A stretch of DNA of 64,000 bases. It comes from Notospermus geniculatus (taxonomy: Eukaryota > Nemertea > Pilidiophora > Heteronemertea > Lineidae). The notes under the pieces were generated by a model that was not told the DNA's origin, ran no database searches, and worked only from the letters and a program-made list of their open reading frames with translations. The number at the start of each line of letters is the position of its first letter. The stretch's first letter is position 1. Of this stretch, positions 10,953 to 21,654 are shown piece after piece. The stretch covers positions 202,377 through 266,376 of the forward strand of contig NMRB01000664.1 in the NCBI GenBank assembly GCA_002633025.1, given 5' to 3'. A program made the position numbers and the translations under genes.

Positions 10953-11383
10953 GGCCATTCTTTTTATATTACTTGTTTGGCGGATTTCTTTGCTGTAAAC
11001 CTAAACCTAACAGAAGATAGGAATAAAAATAAAAGTAAAATTTAAAAAATAAAAGCAAACCTAACCCAACCACGGCATGATCAGGACTGAAGCTACATTG
11101 CCGGACAGATCACAGACATGACAGATCGAAACACATGTCATGAAAGTCTTGTTGCTGTGTATGCAATATTGGGAACAGATAGCTCACACTTCTGAATCCA
11201 ATTCTGTCATCTGCACATGCACGGAGTCAAAAGGCATAACTTTTAATTTTGCCGTTTTCAGATATCCGTTATTTTAAAGATCAGGGGCAATAAAAAAGGT
11301 TAATTTCCCAATTTATCTTTTTTCAAAAAAGCCCAAAACTAACATCGTCGGATTCGCCAAACAAGTAATAAAAAAGAATGCCC
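10953..11383. mobile_element. TTA-flanked inverted-repeat element
   Basis: TTA lies at 10950-10952 and 11384-11386. Ends GGCCATTCTTTTTATATTAC and the complement of GGGCATTCTTTTTTATTACT extend inward through TTGTTTGGCG. A 3-bp TTA duplication is typical of PIF/Harbinger elements. The 431-bp body has no gene. Confidence 0.8.
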
Positions 11384-11439
11384 TTAAATTCCTTTAAGTT
11401 ACACTTACCACTACGTGTACTTCCCCATCAACCTTTACT

Positions 11440-11577
11440 ATGATCAAGGAGTCTGACATTGACAAACCTTCACAAGAAGTAGTAAATCTGGAGTTTGAAC
11501 ATCCACTCATTGGTACCAGGAGCTGTACCCACTTAGCTAATGCAGCATTAATTGTTCAGAAAAACATTACTCCTTGA
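11440..11577 (+). CDS. Protein-like open frame, strand ambiguous
   Basis: On the + strand the frame from ATG 11440 to TGA 11577 reads MIKESDIDKPSQEVVNLEFE then HPLIGTRSCTHLANAALIVQ, 45 residues, and is open further back to about 11393. On the minus strand the same DNA (11407-11520) is also open, with a good donor GTG|GTAAGTG and the peptide LSMSDSLIIVKVDGEVHVV. Only one can be real. It lies immediately beside the TTA-flanked element at 10953-11383. Confidence 0.28.
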   Translation: MIKESDIDKPSQEVVNLEFEHPLIGTRSCTHLANAALIVQKNITP

Positions 11578-11779
11578 TTTAATTTCCATTAATAAAGCAA
11601 ATGGATGGATTTCTCAAAGATGAAGCAATTTGCCTGATTAATTCCATGGCTTAATGGTTGTGCTTTTCACCTTTCTTAAAGGAAAGTGATGTATTGATTC
11701 CTTAAGTGAAGGTGTGTATACAAGTGCATCTTCTCTCAAAAGTTGATCGGAGTAAGAGATCGTCCATAAAAATCAATGT

Positions 11780-12111
11780 TAGTACGGGGGAGGGGTTCAA
11801 CCCCATGTTAGGATTGTTTTCAGGTCAAAAAACACTGGACTGATCAAAAGGCCTAAACATTGTTCGACTCGTGCCTCTGCACACCAGTTGTCATCGTCAT
11901 GTATCCTCATTAGAAGCACCAATGATAAAAATTTGGAGACGACCCAGTAATTAGTCCAGGAGTTATTGCAGTTTTTGTCTTTTCGAAGGACCGAAACTTG
12001 GCGTCATAGGTCAACTGACCTAAGGGTATATACGTAGCAAGCTTCAGCTAGCTCCAGCGGTTACGAAACGTGCCCTGCTAACGGACGACGGAGCTAACCC
12101 CGGTGAGCTAA
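11780..12111 (+). mobile_element. Helitron-like dispersed repeat, 3' part
   Basis: It shares the ATAAAAATTTGGAGA, GGTTACGAAACGTGCCCTGC and GGTGAGCTAA blocks with 49309-50382. Confidence 0.6.
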
Positions 12112-12702
12112 GAATATATCAAGTTAGCCTACATGTACTTCAGCATATGCTGAGGTGTTACTGTCCCATCCAATGCTCCCATCCAAAAAGATCAATGACT
12201 CTTTCCAACCACACCTCCAAAAACAAAATGAGATAACTTCAACTAACTTATCAGTCATCAAAGCACATACTTGTCCTCACAACAAGACAATTATACTGGT
12301 TTATAAGCTGGACACGAAACCATGATAAGCTTGAATGATGAATGGCGTTATAAATCAATCGTTACGACACCAAATTAGTTTGAAGCTATACTGGAAATAA
12401 AAATACTCTCCTCTTCAGGATTATGGCGAAAAAATGACTTGTGAAACTGCACGACAGTAATCTTACAACCCTATCAGAGGGAAAATGAGCCAAGATTTCA
12501 TTTCTGGCAGGATATGTAACATCACGAAAGAGTGTTATATCACGAGAGAGAGAGTGTAATAATGTATTTTGCATGTGGATCAGAAAAGTGCTGATACCAG
12601 GCCCAGGGCAATGTTGAGGGTTCATCAGTAAAAACAGATGCATTTCTTGGGCTACTGCCTGAACAAATGTTTGTAGGATAGATGGATGAACAAGTATAAG
12701 TA

Positions 12703-12938
12703 CAGGGGCGTAGCTAGCAGGGGGCAGGGGCAAAAAGTGACAAAACAAATTTTTGCTCTAAAATGTCATTTCCCCTCTTCGAGCCAAGTTATTGTAGTGT
12801 CAGATGTGGGGAAAATGCATCTGAGAGGGTGTAGATTTTCAATTTTTTTCTGGGGGAGGGCCCCAGACCCCCGCCAGCTTCACCCTTCAGGCTCGATCAA
12901 TTTTGCCCCCTACGCTATAAAAGCTAGCTACGCCCCTG
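12703..12938. mobile_element. Inverted-repeat element with CAGGGGCGTAGC ends
   Basis: Ends are CAGGGGCGTAGCTAGC and its exact complement. The middle has G-rich and C-rich halves and a CCCTTCAGGCTCG block. CAGGGGCGTAGC termini are common in animal DNA transposons of hAT type; a clear 8-bp duplication is not visible here. Confidence 0.75.
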
Positions 12939-13282
12939 AATTAGAAACAAATGAACATGGCAAACCAGTCAAAAACAAGGCAAACAGATACAAGGCCCAA
13001 GCGCAGGGACAAATATTGCCACTCTCGTGACACCCGGCCATCCAAGCAGCAACTACCCAGAAACAAAGCAATGCGCTTCACCGTGACACAATTCCTATTG
13101 CCTACCACAGAAGGAGCAGCGGAACAAACTCGAAGAGAGTGCGAGTGGAGAGAAGTTTGACTAAAGCACTGATCTAACTCTGTGCACATCATGAGGAAGA
13201 AATCAATAGGGTACATGTACGTACTTGTCACAGGTGCCATACAGGCATGGTTTCTGCGGGTGAGTATAATCCGAAGATTGAA

Positions 13283-13445
13283 GACCGAAGACTGAGGATG
13301 TATAAACCGAGGATGCACCAGGTATAAACCGAGGATGTATAAACTGAGGATGCACCAGGTATAAACCGAGGATGTATAAACCGAGGATGCACCAGGTATA
13401 AACCGAGGAGGTATAAACCGAGGATGCACCAGGTATAAACCGAGG
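13283..13445 (+). repeat. Minisatellite in the left arm of the fold-back element
   Basis: Units combine a short piece (CGAGGATGTATAAAC) and a longer one (CGAGGATGCACCAGGTATAA). At least seven CGAGGA starts occur within 163 bases. Long apparent reading frames on the minus strand across this array are by-products of the repeat. Confidence 0.85.
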
Positions 13446-13577
13446 ATTCTTACAGAAAATCAAACTGTCTGATTGGATTTCAATACAAGTCATTCAGATA
13501 CATTAGTTTACATGTCGGGAAGGTCACCCTTTCAAAAACTCGGCAATACGTTCCCTCTTTGACAGGTTTTGGGGGCT

Positions 13578-14059
13578 NNNNNNNNNNNNNNNNNNNNNNN
13601 NNNNNNNNNNNNNNNNNNNNNNNNNNNNNNNNNNNNNNNNNNNNNNNNNNNNNNNNNNNNNNNNNNNNNNNNNNNNNNNNNNNNNNNNNNNNNNNNNNNN
13701 NNNNNNNNNNNNNNNNNNNNNNNNNNNNNNNNNNNNNNNNNNNNNNNNNNNNNNNNNNNNNNNNNNNNNNNNNNNNNNNNNNNNNNNNNNNNNNNNNNNN
13801 NNNNNNNNNNNNNNNNNNNNNNNNNNNNNNNNNNNNNNNNNNNNNNNNNNNNNNNNNNNNNNNNNNNNNNNNNNNNNNNNNNNNNNNNNNNNNNNNNNNN
13901 NNNNNNNNNNNNNNNNNNNNNNNNNNNNNNNNNNNNNNNNNNNNNNNNNNNNNNNNNNNNNNNNNNNNNNNNNNNNNNNNNNNNNNNNNNNNNNNNNNNN
14001 NNNNNNNNNNNNNNNNNNNNNNNNNNNNNNNNNNNNNNNNNNNNNNNNNNNNNNNNNNN
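13578..14059. other. Assembly gap, 482 Ns
   Basis: The gap falls inside a large inverted repeat, which probably caused the assembly break. Reading frames that cross it are meaningless. Confidence 1.
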
Positions 14060-14750
14060 AAGAATCCTCGGTTTATACCTGGTGCATCCTCGGATTATAC
14101 CTATTGAAATAGACGCTGTGGCATAATGGCTTGGTTGATTTGAATGAAATTCATGCAGAGTATATCTCATAGGCCTTAGAAAAGGTTGATAGAGTTTCAA
14201 ATGAATCGAATGAAAATTGACAATTCACTGTGTACACGAATTGCTTTCCATGTACATTTCATGTACAAAGTACGTAGAGCCCCCAAAACCTGTCAAAGAG
14301 GGAACATATTGCCGGGTTTTTGAAAGGGGTGACCTTCCCGCCATGTAAACTAATGTATCTGAATGACTTGTATTGAAATCCAATCAGACAGTTTGATTTT
14401 CTGTGAATCCTCGGTTTATACCTGGTGCATCCTCGGATTATACCTATTGAAATTGACAATGTGGCATAATGGCTTGGTTGATTTGAATGAAATTCATACA
14501 GAGTATATCTGATAGGCCTTAGAAAAGGTTGATGGTGTTTCAAATGAATCGAATGAAAACTGACAGTTCTCTGTGTACACGAATTGCTTTCCATGTACAT
14601 TTCATGTACAAAGTACGTAGAGCCCCCAAAACCTGTCAAAGAGGGAACGTATTGCCGAGTTTTTGTAAGGGTGACCTTCCCGACATGTAAACTAATGTAT
14701 CTGAATGACTTGTATTGAAATCCAATCAGACATTGATTTTCTGTAAGAAT
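14060..14750 (+). repeat. Two tandem 343-base units within the fold-back element
   Basis: Each unit starts with ATCCTCGGTTTATACCTGGT and contains a GTACGTAGAGCCCCCAAAAC block. The left arm sequence at 13446-13577 is the inverted counterpart of the last part of the unit. Confidence 0.8.
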
Positions 14751-15330
14751 CCTCGGTTTATACCTGGTGCATCCTCGGTTTATACCTCCTCGGTTTATAC
14801 CTGGTGCATCTTCGGTTTATACATCCTCAGTCTTCGGTCTTCAATCTTCGGATTATACTCACCCTGTTTCTGCTGGATGCAAGAACAGTAGCCTACGAGT
14901 GTTCATAGCTGAGGATGCCTTGCCAAATGAGGGGGTCTGTCGTCAGACTCCTTTTCCAGACCAGCTTGACGGAGACGAAATGAGCAATTTCTATAGATAC
15001 TTTGAATGGTTCTGTACATGTATGTGGTGAGCACGACTCCTGAGAAAATGCATTCAGTTTTTATCAGCATCATAGCTTGAATTCCAGCGCAATCTCCCTG
15101 CTGAATATCTGAAGTAAAAGCGACATAAAACTTATGCCAGGTAGATTTATCACGAACGCATTTGAACAGGTGAGACAATAGCCTACCTCGAACCAGCTTG
15201 AATCATCGAGGCCTGTGGTCCCTTCGTCTTTGGACCACACTATACTCAATCTTGCACTTTACCACTGTTCAACACGCTTCCCATTGTTATCCCATCTGTC
15301 GAACGTACTACACCATGTTCACCCGAAGAA

Positions 15331-15400
15331 TGAAATGGTCCATGGACCATGTGCTCACCTGGGTGAACGTACCAGAAGAACAAATGCCTGAGTTAGAGAG
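15331..15400 (+). repeat. Fragment of the dispersed repeat start
   Basis: It contains AATGGTCCATGGACCATGTG and the following CACCTGGGTGAACGTACCAG block, then gives way to the mariner-like remnant. Confidence 0.6.
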
Positions 15401-15440
15401 CGATTTGAAGACAGACTGATCAGCAGGAAATGACGTTGAG

Positions 15441-15674
15441 AGGGCAGCGAATTCACCGGACTTGAACCCTCCAGATTTTTATCTGTGGGGCTATCTCAAG
15501 GATAATGTGTATGAACCTCAAACAACCGGTGAACTGAAGGCAGCAATCACAGCAAAGATCAGGGAAATCCACAAGGAGGAATGTGTGCGAGTCATTCACA
15601 ATTTTGCGCGACGTATGCAAGTGTGCCTTCAATGCCGAGGACGCCATTTGGAGCACATTTTGGAAAGAACATAA
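15441..15674 (+). pseudogene. C-terminal remnant of a mariner-superfamily transposase
   Basis: The frame reads SPDLNPPDFYLWGYLKD and continues with a TGELKAAITAKIREI stretch and NFARRMQVCLQCRGRHLEHI to a TAA at 15672. SPDLNP-x-D followed by F-x-L-W-G-Y-L-K and a C-terminal R-x-x-x-C-x-x-x-x-G-x-H motif is characteristic of the DDE end of the mariner-like transposases widespread in arthropods and other invertebrates; the last catalytic acid lies in this block. Upstream, frames are broken and only scattered similarity remains, so the gene is 5'-truncated. Confidence 0.72.
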
Positions 15675-16206
15675 AAATTCTCTGCAAACTGACTCAGGTG
15701 CCTAAAACTTTTCAGAATGATCATCCACAGACTGAAGCTCAAGTCTACCAAATTTGAAGAAATTTGATTGACCTATGTAGCATTTATTAACATTTTTATG
15801 GGTTCAGTTTTTGTTAGTCTCGCTTGGCCAGACGCTACGGGCTCACCCCCTTCGGTAAGTCACACTCCGCGTCTGGCTCTTTTAGAGATTAACAGTCGTG
15901 AAGACCGCGTGGTGGCAGCACGGGTCCTTCAAGGGTTTTCCCAACCTCGTTCGGCTTTCTGACAATATGACGAGTGGTCCAAGGTTGTCTGAGCGAACTA
16001 TACCCCTGGTGACGAGGTTGGGTTTTTCCTGTAAGTAAGTTCCGCGGGAATTATGAGTGAGAAAGCGTGGTGATTGGCTGGAGCCCAGTGGAGTGCCATC
16101 TAGTGGTGTTACCGGCTTTTGAGCCCCAAAAGTGCCAGTGTGTAGGAGACCGGGACGTCGGATACACACTGGGGCCGAGTGTAAGTTTTTGTGGGTCACC
16201 CTGTAT
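15675..16206 (+). mobile_element. 3' end of the mariner-like remnant with a nested insertion
   Basis: Non-coding sequence after the transposase stop matches the copy at 7148-7300 up to base 15813. It is then interrupted by 370 bases and resumes with the terminal repeat TGGGTCACCCTGTAT (16192-16206). GGGTCACCCTGTA is the usual end of this superfamily. The matching 5' terminal repeat was not found. Confidence 0.65.
15814..16183. mobile_element. 370-bp insertion with 8-bp target duplication
   Basis: AGTTTTTG occurs at 15806-15813 and again at 16184-16191, immediately on either side. The related copy near 7280 lacks the insert and passes straight to the terminal repeat. An 8-bp duplication is typical of hAT-like elements. 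The ends (TTAGTCTCGC... and ...GCCGAGTGTA) form only a weak inverted repeat, but internal inverted repeats exist (CCAACCTCGTT with ACGAGGTTGGG). Confidence 0.7.
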
Positions 16207-17880
16207 TTGTGATAAAGTATTAACGTGACAAAATTGTTTGAGGTGGTGTGTCTGTTTAACAGCTATATAGCACGTCGGAGAGGTTTTAACCTTGATCCAC
16301 TTTGTAAGGTCAAGAGTCAAACTTTAAAGGTCTTACTATAATTTCACTTGGATTTCAAGGAACTGAGAATTGATTCCACTTCAGATTACACTTTCAAACC
16401 ACGTGTGGGATGTTTTAACATGTCCTGGAATACACAATCAGGTACAGGAAGTTGGGTTTCAAGTGTCAGAAATGACTGTGAGAATCAGAAATGTTACTTC
16501 CTTTGAAACTATCGCTGGTACACCCACAGAAATTGACAAATAAACATTCTCCATGCATACCTGGGCCCTGTTACACTGCATGCAGTGGTTTCAACCACCG
16601 AGATATGCAGCTTCAAGCAAAAAAAACACAAAACAGTGCATTATAAGTGCTAAGCTAGTGCTTCTGCTCGAATTCCAAAAGGGCAGGGTATTTTTGACCA
16701 CCTCTGTAGTGTAAAAGGGCATGGTACGAGATTTGCAAGGGAAGGGTATACATTTATTCGTACTGTCCTATATAAAACCCAAAGAACGTAACGAAAGGTG
16801 ACAAAGCTGAACACATGAAAAGCACACTCAGGCAGAGCTGGTAGGTCTGCCCAGTAAGATGCTGATCGAGATGATCACATTTGAGAAACCACGTGTCGGT
16901 CTGATCCAGTGCGACTGTGGCATGCAGTACGGCATGGTGGGCTTGCTACTACACTCTCATTGGGACAGGGCCAACTGATACACACTTTAGAGGACAGGGC
17001 GTAATAAAATATTGATCTGATGAGGCAGGGCATTTTCTGAACTGGGGCATGGCGCTAATTTGGCATTGGCAATGGCGCTTGGAAAACGGGGCATGGCGCA
17101 GCGCCATTCTATTTTGCTCTCTTGCTGAAGCACTATAAGCATTTGTGGTAAGACAGATCTGATCCCAGATGAGAACTTTTTTCTACCACCTGACAAATTC
17201 TTGTAATTTCCTCCTACCTCCTACAGACACTTAACCATGGTCTATTTTCAACTCACCTGAAATGATAAAAACAGGAGCAAAATAATAAAAATAAAGATGT
17301 AATGATAAAGTACAGAAAATGCTTGTTCCATGATTCATTTTCTTACTGGCTCTATTCAATTACACTTACAGGTGAATGACAGGTAAACGTCCTAATTAAG
17401 TGATGGAATTGCATACATTTTTGGCTGGGTCACGTACTTGTGGGGGAAACTGCATGCCCGTCGAAATGGAGGGTCTCTTGAACATGTATGTGACAGAAAA
17501 TGTTCTTGACTCCATTATTTTTTACTTGGTGTGGAGATATCTAGACATAAAAAAGACCGTGGAGTGCATTTTTGCATTGCCAATGACCCAGGTCATGACC
17601 TGGATTACCATAGAAGCAGACTTTTTCACAAAATGCCCCTGTAGGCCAAAATAGGAATCAAACTGTCTTCAAAATCGAACTCGACGTAGATCTTAGGCCC
17701 ATAAATGCAACCAGGAAGCAGAACTTCCACATCCACAAGCGTACCTCTTTGTATTGTGGTCAGTCTCAATTACCTCTGTTGGTGGTCTTAAAATGTTGCA
17801 GCAGGAGTAATATTGGCCAAAAAATATCAATATGGAGAATACTGCTCATGTTTTCTCAGGTACAAAGGGACAGGCATATT
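16207..17880. other. No gene recognised
   Basis: It contains several G-rich AGGGCA/GGGCATGGCGC stretches (16680-17110) and unclassified AT-rich DNA. The 84-residue frame at 17400-17654 ends in sequence akin to the dispersed repeat and is not called. Confidence 0.5.
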
Positions 17881-17883
17881 AAA

Positions 17884-17901
17884 AACCCTAACCCTAACCC
17901 T
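17884..17901 (+). repeat. Short CCCTAA repeat
   Basis: Two and a half CCCTAA units, the complement of TTAGGG telomere repeats, lie 14 bases from the end of a Helitron-like copy. It is too short to be a telomere. Confidence 0.6.
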
Positions 17902-17914
17902 TTACCTATTTTTA

Positions 17915-18357
17915 TTAGCCCACCTAGGGTGAGGTATTGTCGTGGTGCAGCGTCCGTCGGCGTCCGTTAGCAGGGCACGTTTCGTAACCGCTGGGCTTTT
18001 GGCCTCAAACTTGGTACATATATACCCCTAGGTGGTCAGATGACCTGTGACAGCAAGTTTCGGTCCGATTCGATTGTTGGCTTGGCAGCAGCTAGAATGC
18101 TGTAACTTGGTACGAATATGTACACAGAAACCCTCTATATGTTTGCCAAATTTTATTGCACTTCAAATATGGCCGCCAGTCGACCATCTTGAAAAACTTA
18201 CTTTGGGTCATAACATATGAACAATACCACAAAGAAAGTTCTAACCTGGAATGATGTTTCCCTGGAACATATTGACTTGACACTTGTTGTTCGTTTTTCT
18301 GGTACATTCACCCAGGTGAGCACATGGTCCATGGACCATTTCATTATTTCTATGAAG
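17915..18357 (-). mobile_element. Helitron-like dispersed repeat, reverse orientation
   Basis: Read on the minus strand, it runs from GAAATGGTCCATGGACCATG (about 18350) to GGTGGGCTAA with T following (17915). The direct flank holds CCCTAA repeats. Confidence 0.6.
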
Positions 18358-18950
18358 TATTTTTTGACTGACTGTTTACTGAATAGCCCTACTGAATGTA
18401 CCAATACAAGCTACTATCTCGAGCTTCCTTGTTCTGTCTCTTACTGGCCAGATCTCGCAGACAATGCCCCACATATTCCGGGATCATCCATCACTCCAAC
18501 ATGTCTATCTCCCGGCAGTGAGCCGGGGCTGTCCCTGAAGGCCACAATGGGACATTAGCGGGACATCTGGGATATTCTTGCATTGAAATCGTCAGCCATC
18601 ATCACGGCCATTTCACAGCTGCGCGATTCATAACAGAACCATTATGCAAATACAGTTAGTAAATAAGTAACAATAAATACAGGTGTATTGAATAAATATG
18701 GGAATGACAACCGTGATTTGCAAATTTCTCCGGGGATGATTTGTAGACAGACCTCAGGTTTGGTACATCATCTGACTTAACAAGATCATATATCAGGAGT
18801 GGATAGCAGACACACAACCCTGGAGGGCAAATGGAATAAATCTAGTAAGGCAATCGAGTTGTAGCTCTTTTCCATTCCAGACAAATCATACACATCGTGA
18901 AATGGTCATTCCCTCATTTATTTCAAGCAATCTCTCATAATGGCCAGACC

Positions 18951-19195
18951 ACAAGTTAATCAACATAACTGTGGATATCTACATTACTTTCACATCACTT
19001 TTATATACACACATTACTTTTACATCAGTTTCTAATTTTATACAACAGTTGAGTGGTATCGTCAATTTACTTCACAAGTTAATCAACATACATGTAACTG
19101 TAGATATATACATTACTTTCACATCACTTTACACACATTACTTTCACATCAGTTTCTAATTTTATACAATAGTTGAGCGAGATCGTCAGTTTACT
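18951..19195 (+). repeat. Tandem duplication, period about 120
   Basis: CAAGTTAATCAACATA and CAGTTTCTAATTTTATACAA each occur twice, about 120 bases apart. Confidence 0.85.
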
Positions 19196-19285
19196 TCACG
19201 ATTATTGCTTCATTCCAATCTTTAGAGTCCCTCCGATACTCTTTCCAAGAAATACTATGCTTTATGCTAACTTGATGCATAGAAT

Positions 19286-19969
19286 CATAAAGGAATCAAA
19301 TATAAAGGTTTAACCGCGAACGATGAAGAAACTGAGGGATATACTTCCTGTGTTGCCACCAGATGTCTCTCACTGCCTGAATTTTGGCTTTACGTAATAG
19401 GCAGGAGCTTCAACTTGTTTGTGGTAGTGGGGTACATGAATCTGTCAACTTGATGCCTTGAATTCCATTTCTGAGAGTAGCAGAACTATTTTCAGCACAA
19501 TTACGAATTAGTGTTCCATGTGCAAATGTACGTTAGCCTATTCAAATGTACACAGATGACCCTGCGCTCTCATCGTTCGTGGGCTTCTCATTAATTCAGT
19601 CCTTTTGTATATCATAAGATCAACTAGTCTGAATTCAACAAAATTTGCACTGAAAACATGCAGAAGGGTCTTGCCTGTCATATGGTAGAGTCAGAATGCA
19701 AATCTGTTGAGGTTTAAGGTTTACCGGCATGTAAAGTGACTCGAAATCTCGAATTTTTGACGCAAAATATCTGGCTAACTGCACACTAAATTTGAAAAAC
19801 AAGGCTCGGGGGCCCTAGGGAGCCGTAGTAAAGAGGTGCCCCGAGCCTTATTTTCTCCATTTACTGCGCAGTTAGTCAGGTTTTTTGCGTCAAAAATTCG
19901 AGATTTCGAGTCACTAACCCTTAAAGGGATACTCTCCACATTTATAAAATGTTAAATTTGTAAGTTGAT
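19286..19969 (+). mobile_element. CATAAAGG family copy, right end lost, with insertion
   Basis: It starts with CATAAAGGAATCAAATATAA and follows the family consensus to the ATTTGTAAGTTGA block, after which the right terminal repeat is missing. It is interrupted at 19718-19920 by a TTAA-flanked element. Confidence 0.75.
19718..19920. mobile_element. Palindromic element inserted at TTAA in a CATAAAGG element
   Basis: Arms reading GTGACTCGAAATCTCGAATT and its complement face each other; TTAA lies at both junctions (19714-19717 and 19921-19924). The uninterrupted site GAGGTTTAAAGGGATAC is seen in the copies near 25307 and 40829, so the insertion point and the TTAA duplication are shown by comparison. 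TTAA targeting is the piggyBac signature. Confidence 0.85.
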
Positions 19970-20469
19970 TCATTTGTGATAGAATAGAATGAGCACAACT
20001 TAGGTGTTTGGTGTGAGGAAGAACCTAGAGGTTTTTCCCTCTAAAATGATAATGTTCATAAAAGTGCAGGTTTCCAGGCAAGGCTTAAGCAACTGCCACG
20101 AGACATGCCAGATCGACTGCCTGACCTGTCAGCTGTGTAGTTACCCACCCCTCACCATTCCTCTCATCTGACCAATAACTGAATTACCTGCCAGCCAAAT
20201 CTAATATTATTGATGAAGCGAAGCTCTTCGTTGTTCTTCTCCATAGGACAATGAGCACAGATTTGGATGATTAGTGCCACGGCGCGTCGGAGTTGGCCAT
20301 GCATCAGTGATTTTTGCAACCGTGATTGAAAGCAGGCTAAATTGATCTTATGGTGGAGAAATCACTACCCTGACACCTTGTGGTGAACTAGACATAATGC
20401 AATTGAAGACAAATGAAATGTGTCCGGCTCTGGTTCATGTACCGGGCACTCTCAGCGTTACACACTGAG

Positions 20470-20680
20470 TTTTAAGGTAAGATTAAGAAAGAACAAAAAA
20501 TTATACCGAGGTAAAACCTGTACTAGGTACTGCATAATACCATGGAGAATCAACACGAAGAAACTAAAAAAATCGTTGGGAAAATTTTGTGAAAAACATA
20601 TTTTCAAATTCATGTACATTTTCTTGTACATATTTATGTACATGTACATATACAAAGTATACGGCAAAGTCTTGCATAAC
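20470..20680 (+). repeat. Dispersed repeat E, copy 2
   Basis: It shares the copy 1 blocks and extends into a TGTACAT-rich stretch and AAAGTATACGGCAAAGTC. Confidence 0.65.
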
Positions 20681-21654
20681 ACGTTTTCCTTCAAAGAACA
20701 AGGGGCTTCTTGGACAGATGGAATGACGGACTGACAGAGTGACGCCACTGAGTAGCTATATGACTAGGTCGCTGACCAAAGGTCAGCTGAGATAAAAAGG
20801 GTAATCCTTGACTTTTTAGTGAATTTGTAATGCACTGTTGAGAAAATTACCAAGACACCACAGAGAAAGAACAATTCAAGGAATAAATCTATTGGACTTC
20901 AGATTCACAATGCAAATGTTAAAGCTGGTACCAGTAATGAATATTGTTTGTTTCATGGAATTTGAAAAATGAAACCCGTTATTTTTTCATGTTCTTTCAT
21001 GGAATTTGATGAAAAATTAAGGAATGTTCACTATGGAATCCCTGTCCTATAAATAAAATGTAGACGGGGTGGAGTGAGATACGCAGACTATGTTGTAGAA
21101 GCACGGTAATTCCTCTAATGATCATTCATGGTGAGCTATCAGTACCACCTAGGCTAGCATTAAAGGTGATATGATTACTAGGTTTTATGCTTTAATTGAT
21201 CAGTGTTTATGACCACCGCGTGCAGTATTCAAAGGGAAGTCAAAGGGAAAATATCAGTTGCCATGCCAACTGCCACTACGTTAACACCCAAAATAGACAT
21301 TAGATCTGTAAACCAAATTCAAGTCCAAATATCTGATAGGAAAATGAGAACACCTTGCCTTTAAAGGTGTAAAGTAGTAGGAATGTCAATATTTATGATC
21401 GGAGTATCCTTGGTTAAGCCACTATATCAGCATTTCAATCTAAAAGTGCACTCAACATTTCTGATTTAATCCAATGTTTCCGCTGAAGACCCTGGATCAT
21501 TGTGCACACCTCTCATCATGTTTGTCAATGTTATGGTATAAGGACATAGTCCACTGGTGGCCGCATTTAATTTTGATCACCCCAAAACTTCCATCTTGTG
21601 TTGTCGTTCCACAAGAGCACTTTTGCATCAATTTAGAAGAGTTTAGGTCAAATA
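20681..21654. other. No gene recognised
   Basis: No supported frame. GTTCTTTCATGGAATTTGA-like words repeat near 20950-21010. Confidence 0.5.

Larger units (their letters stand above)
13258..14865. mobile_element. Fold-back-like element with minisatellite arms
   Basis: The left end GGGTGAGTATAATCCGAAGA and the right end (its reverse complement, ending at 14864) are inverted over more than 60 bases. GTTTCTGC flanks both sides (13250-13257 and 14866-14873), an 8-bp target duplication. The left arm holds tandem units containing CGAGGATGCACCAGGTATAA (13283-13445), and the right arm has the same units inverted (14755-14830). Inside the right part a 343-base unit is repeated (from 14060 and 14403). 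Long inverted repeats built from internal tandem units are the hallmark of fold-back elements. The 482-base gap (13578-14059) hides the centre. Confidence 0.7.

Noticed and set aside
12941-13493. Long minus-strand frames of up to 162 residues rich in HPRFIP and VYTS
   Set aside because: They read through the CGAGGATGCACC minisatellite of the fold-back element; the protein repeat is a by-product.
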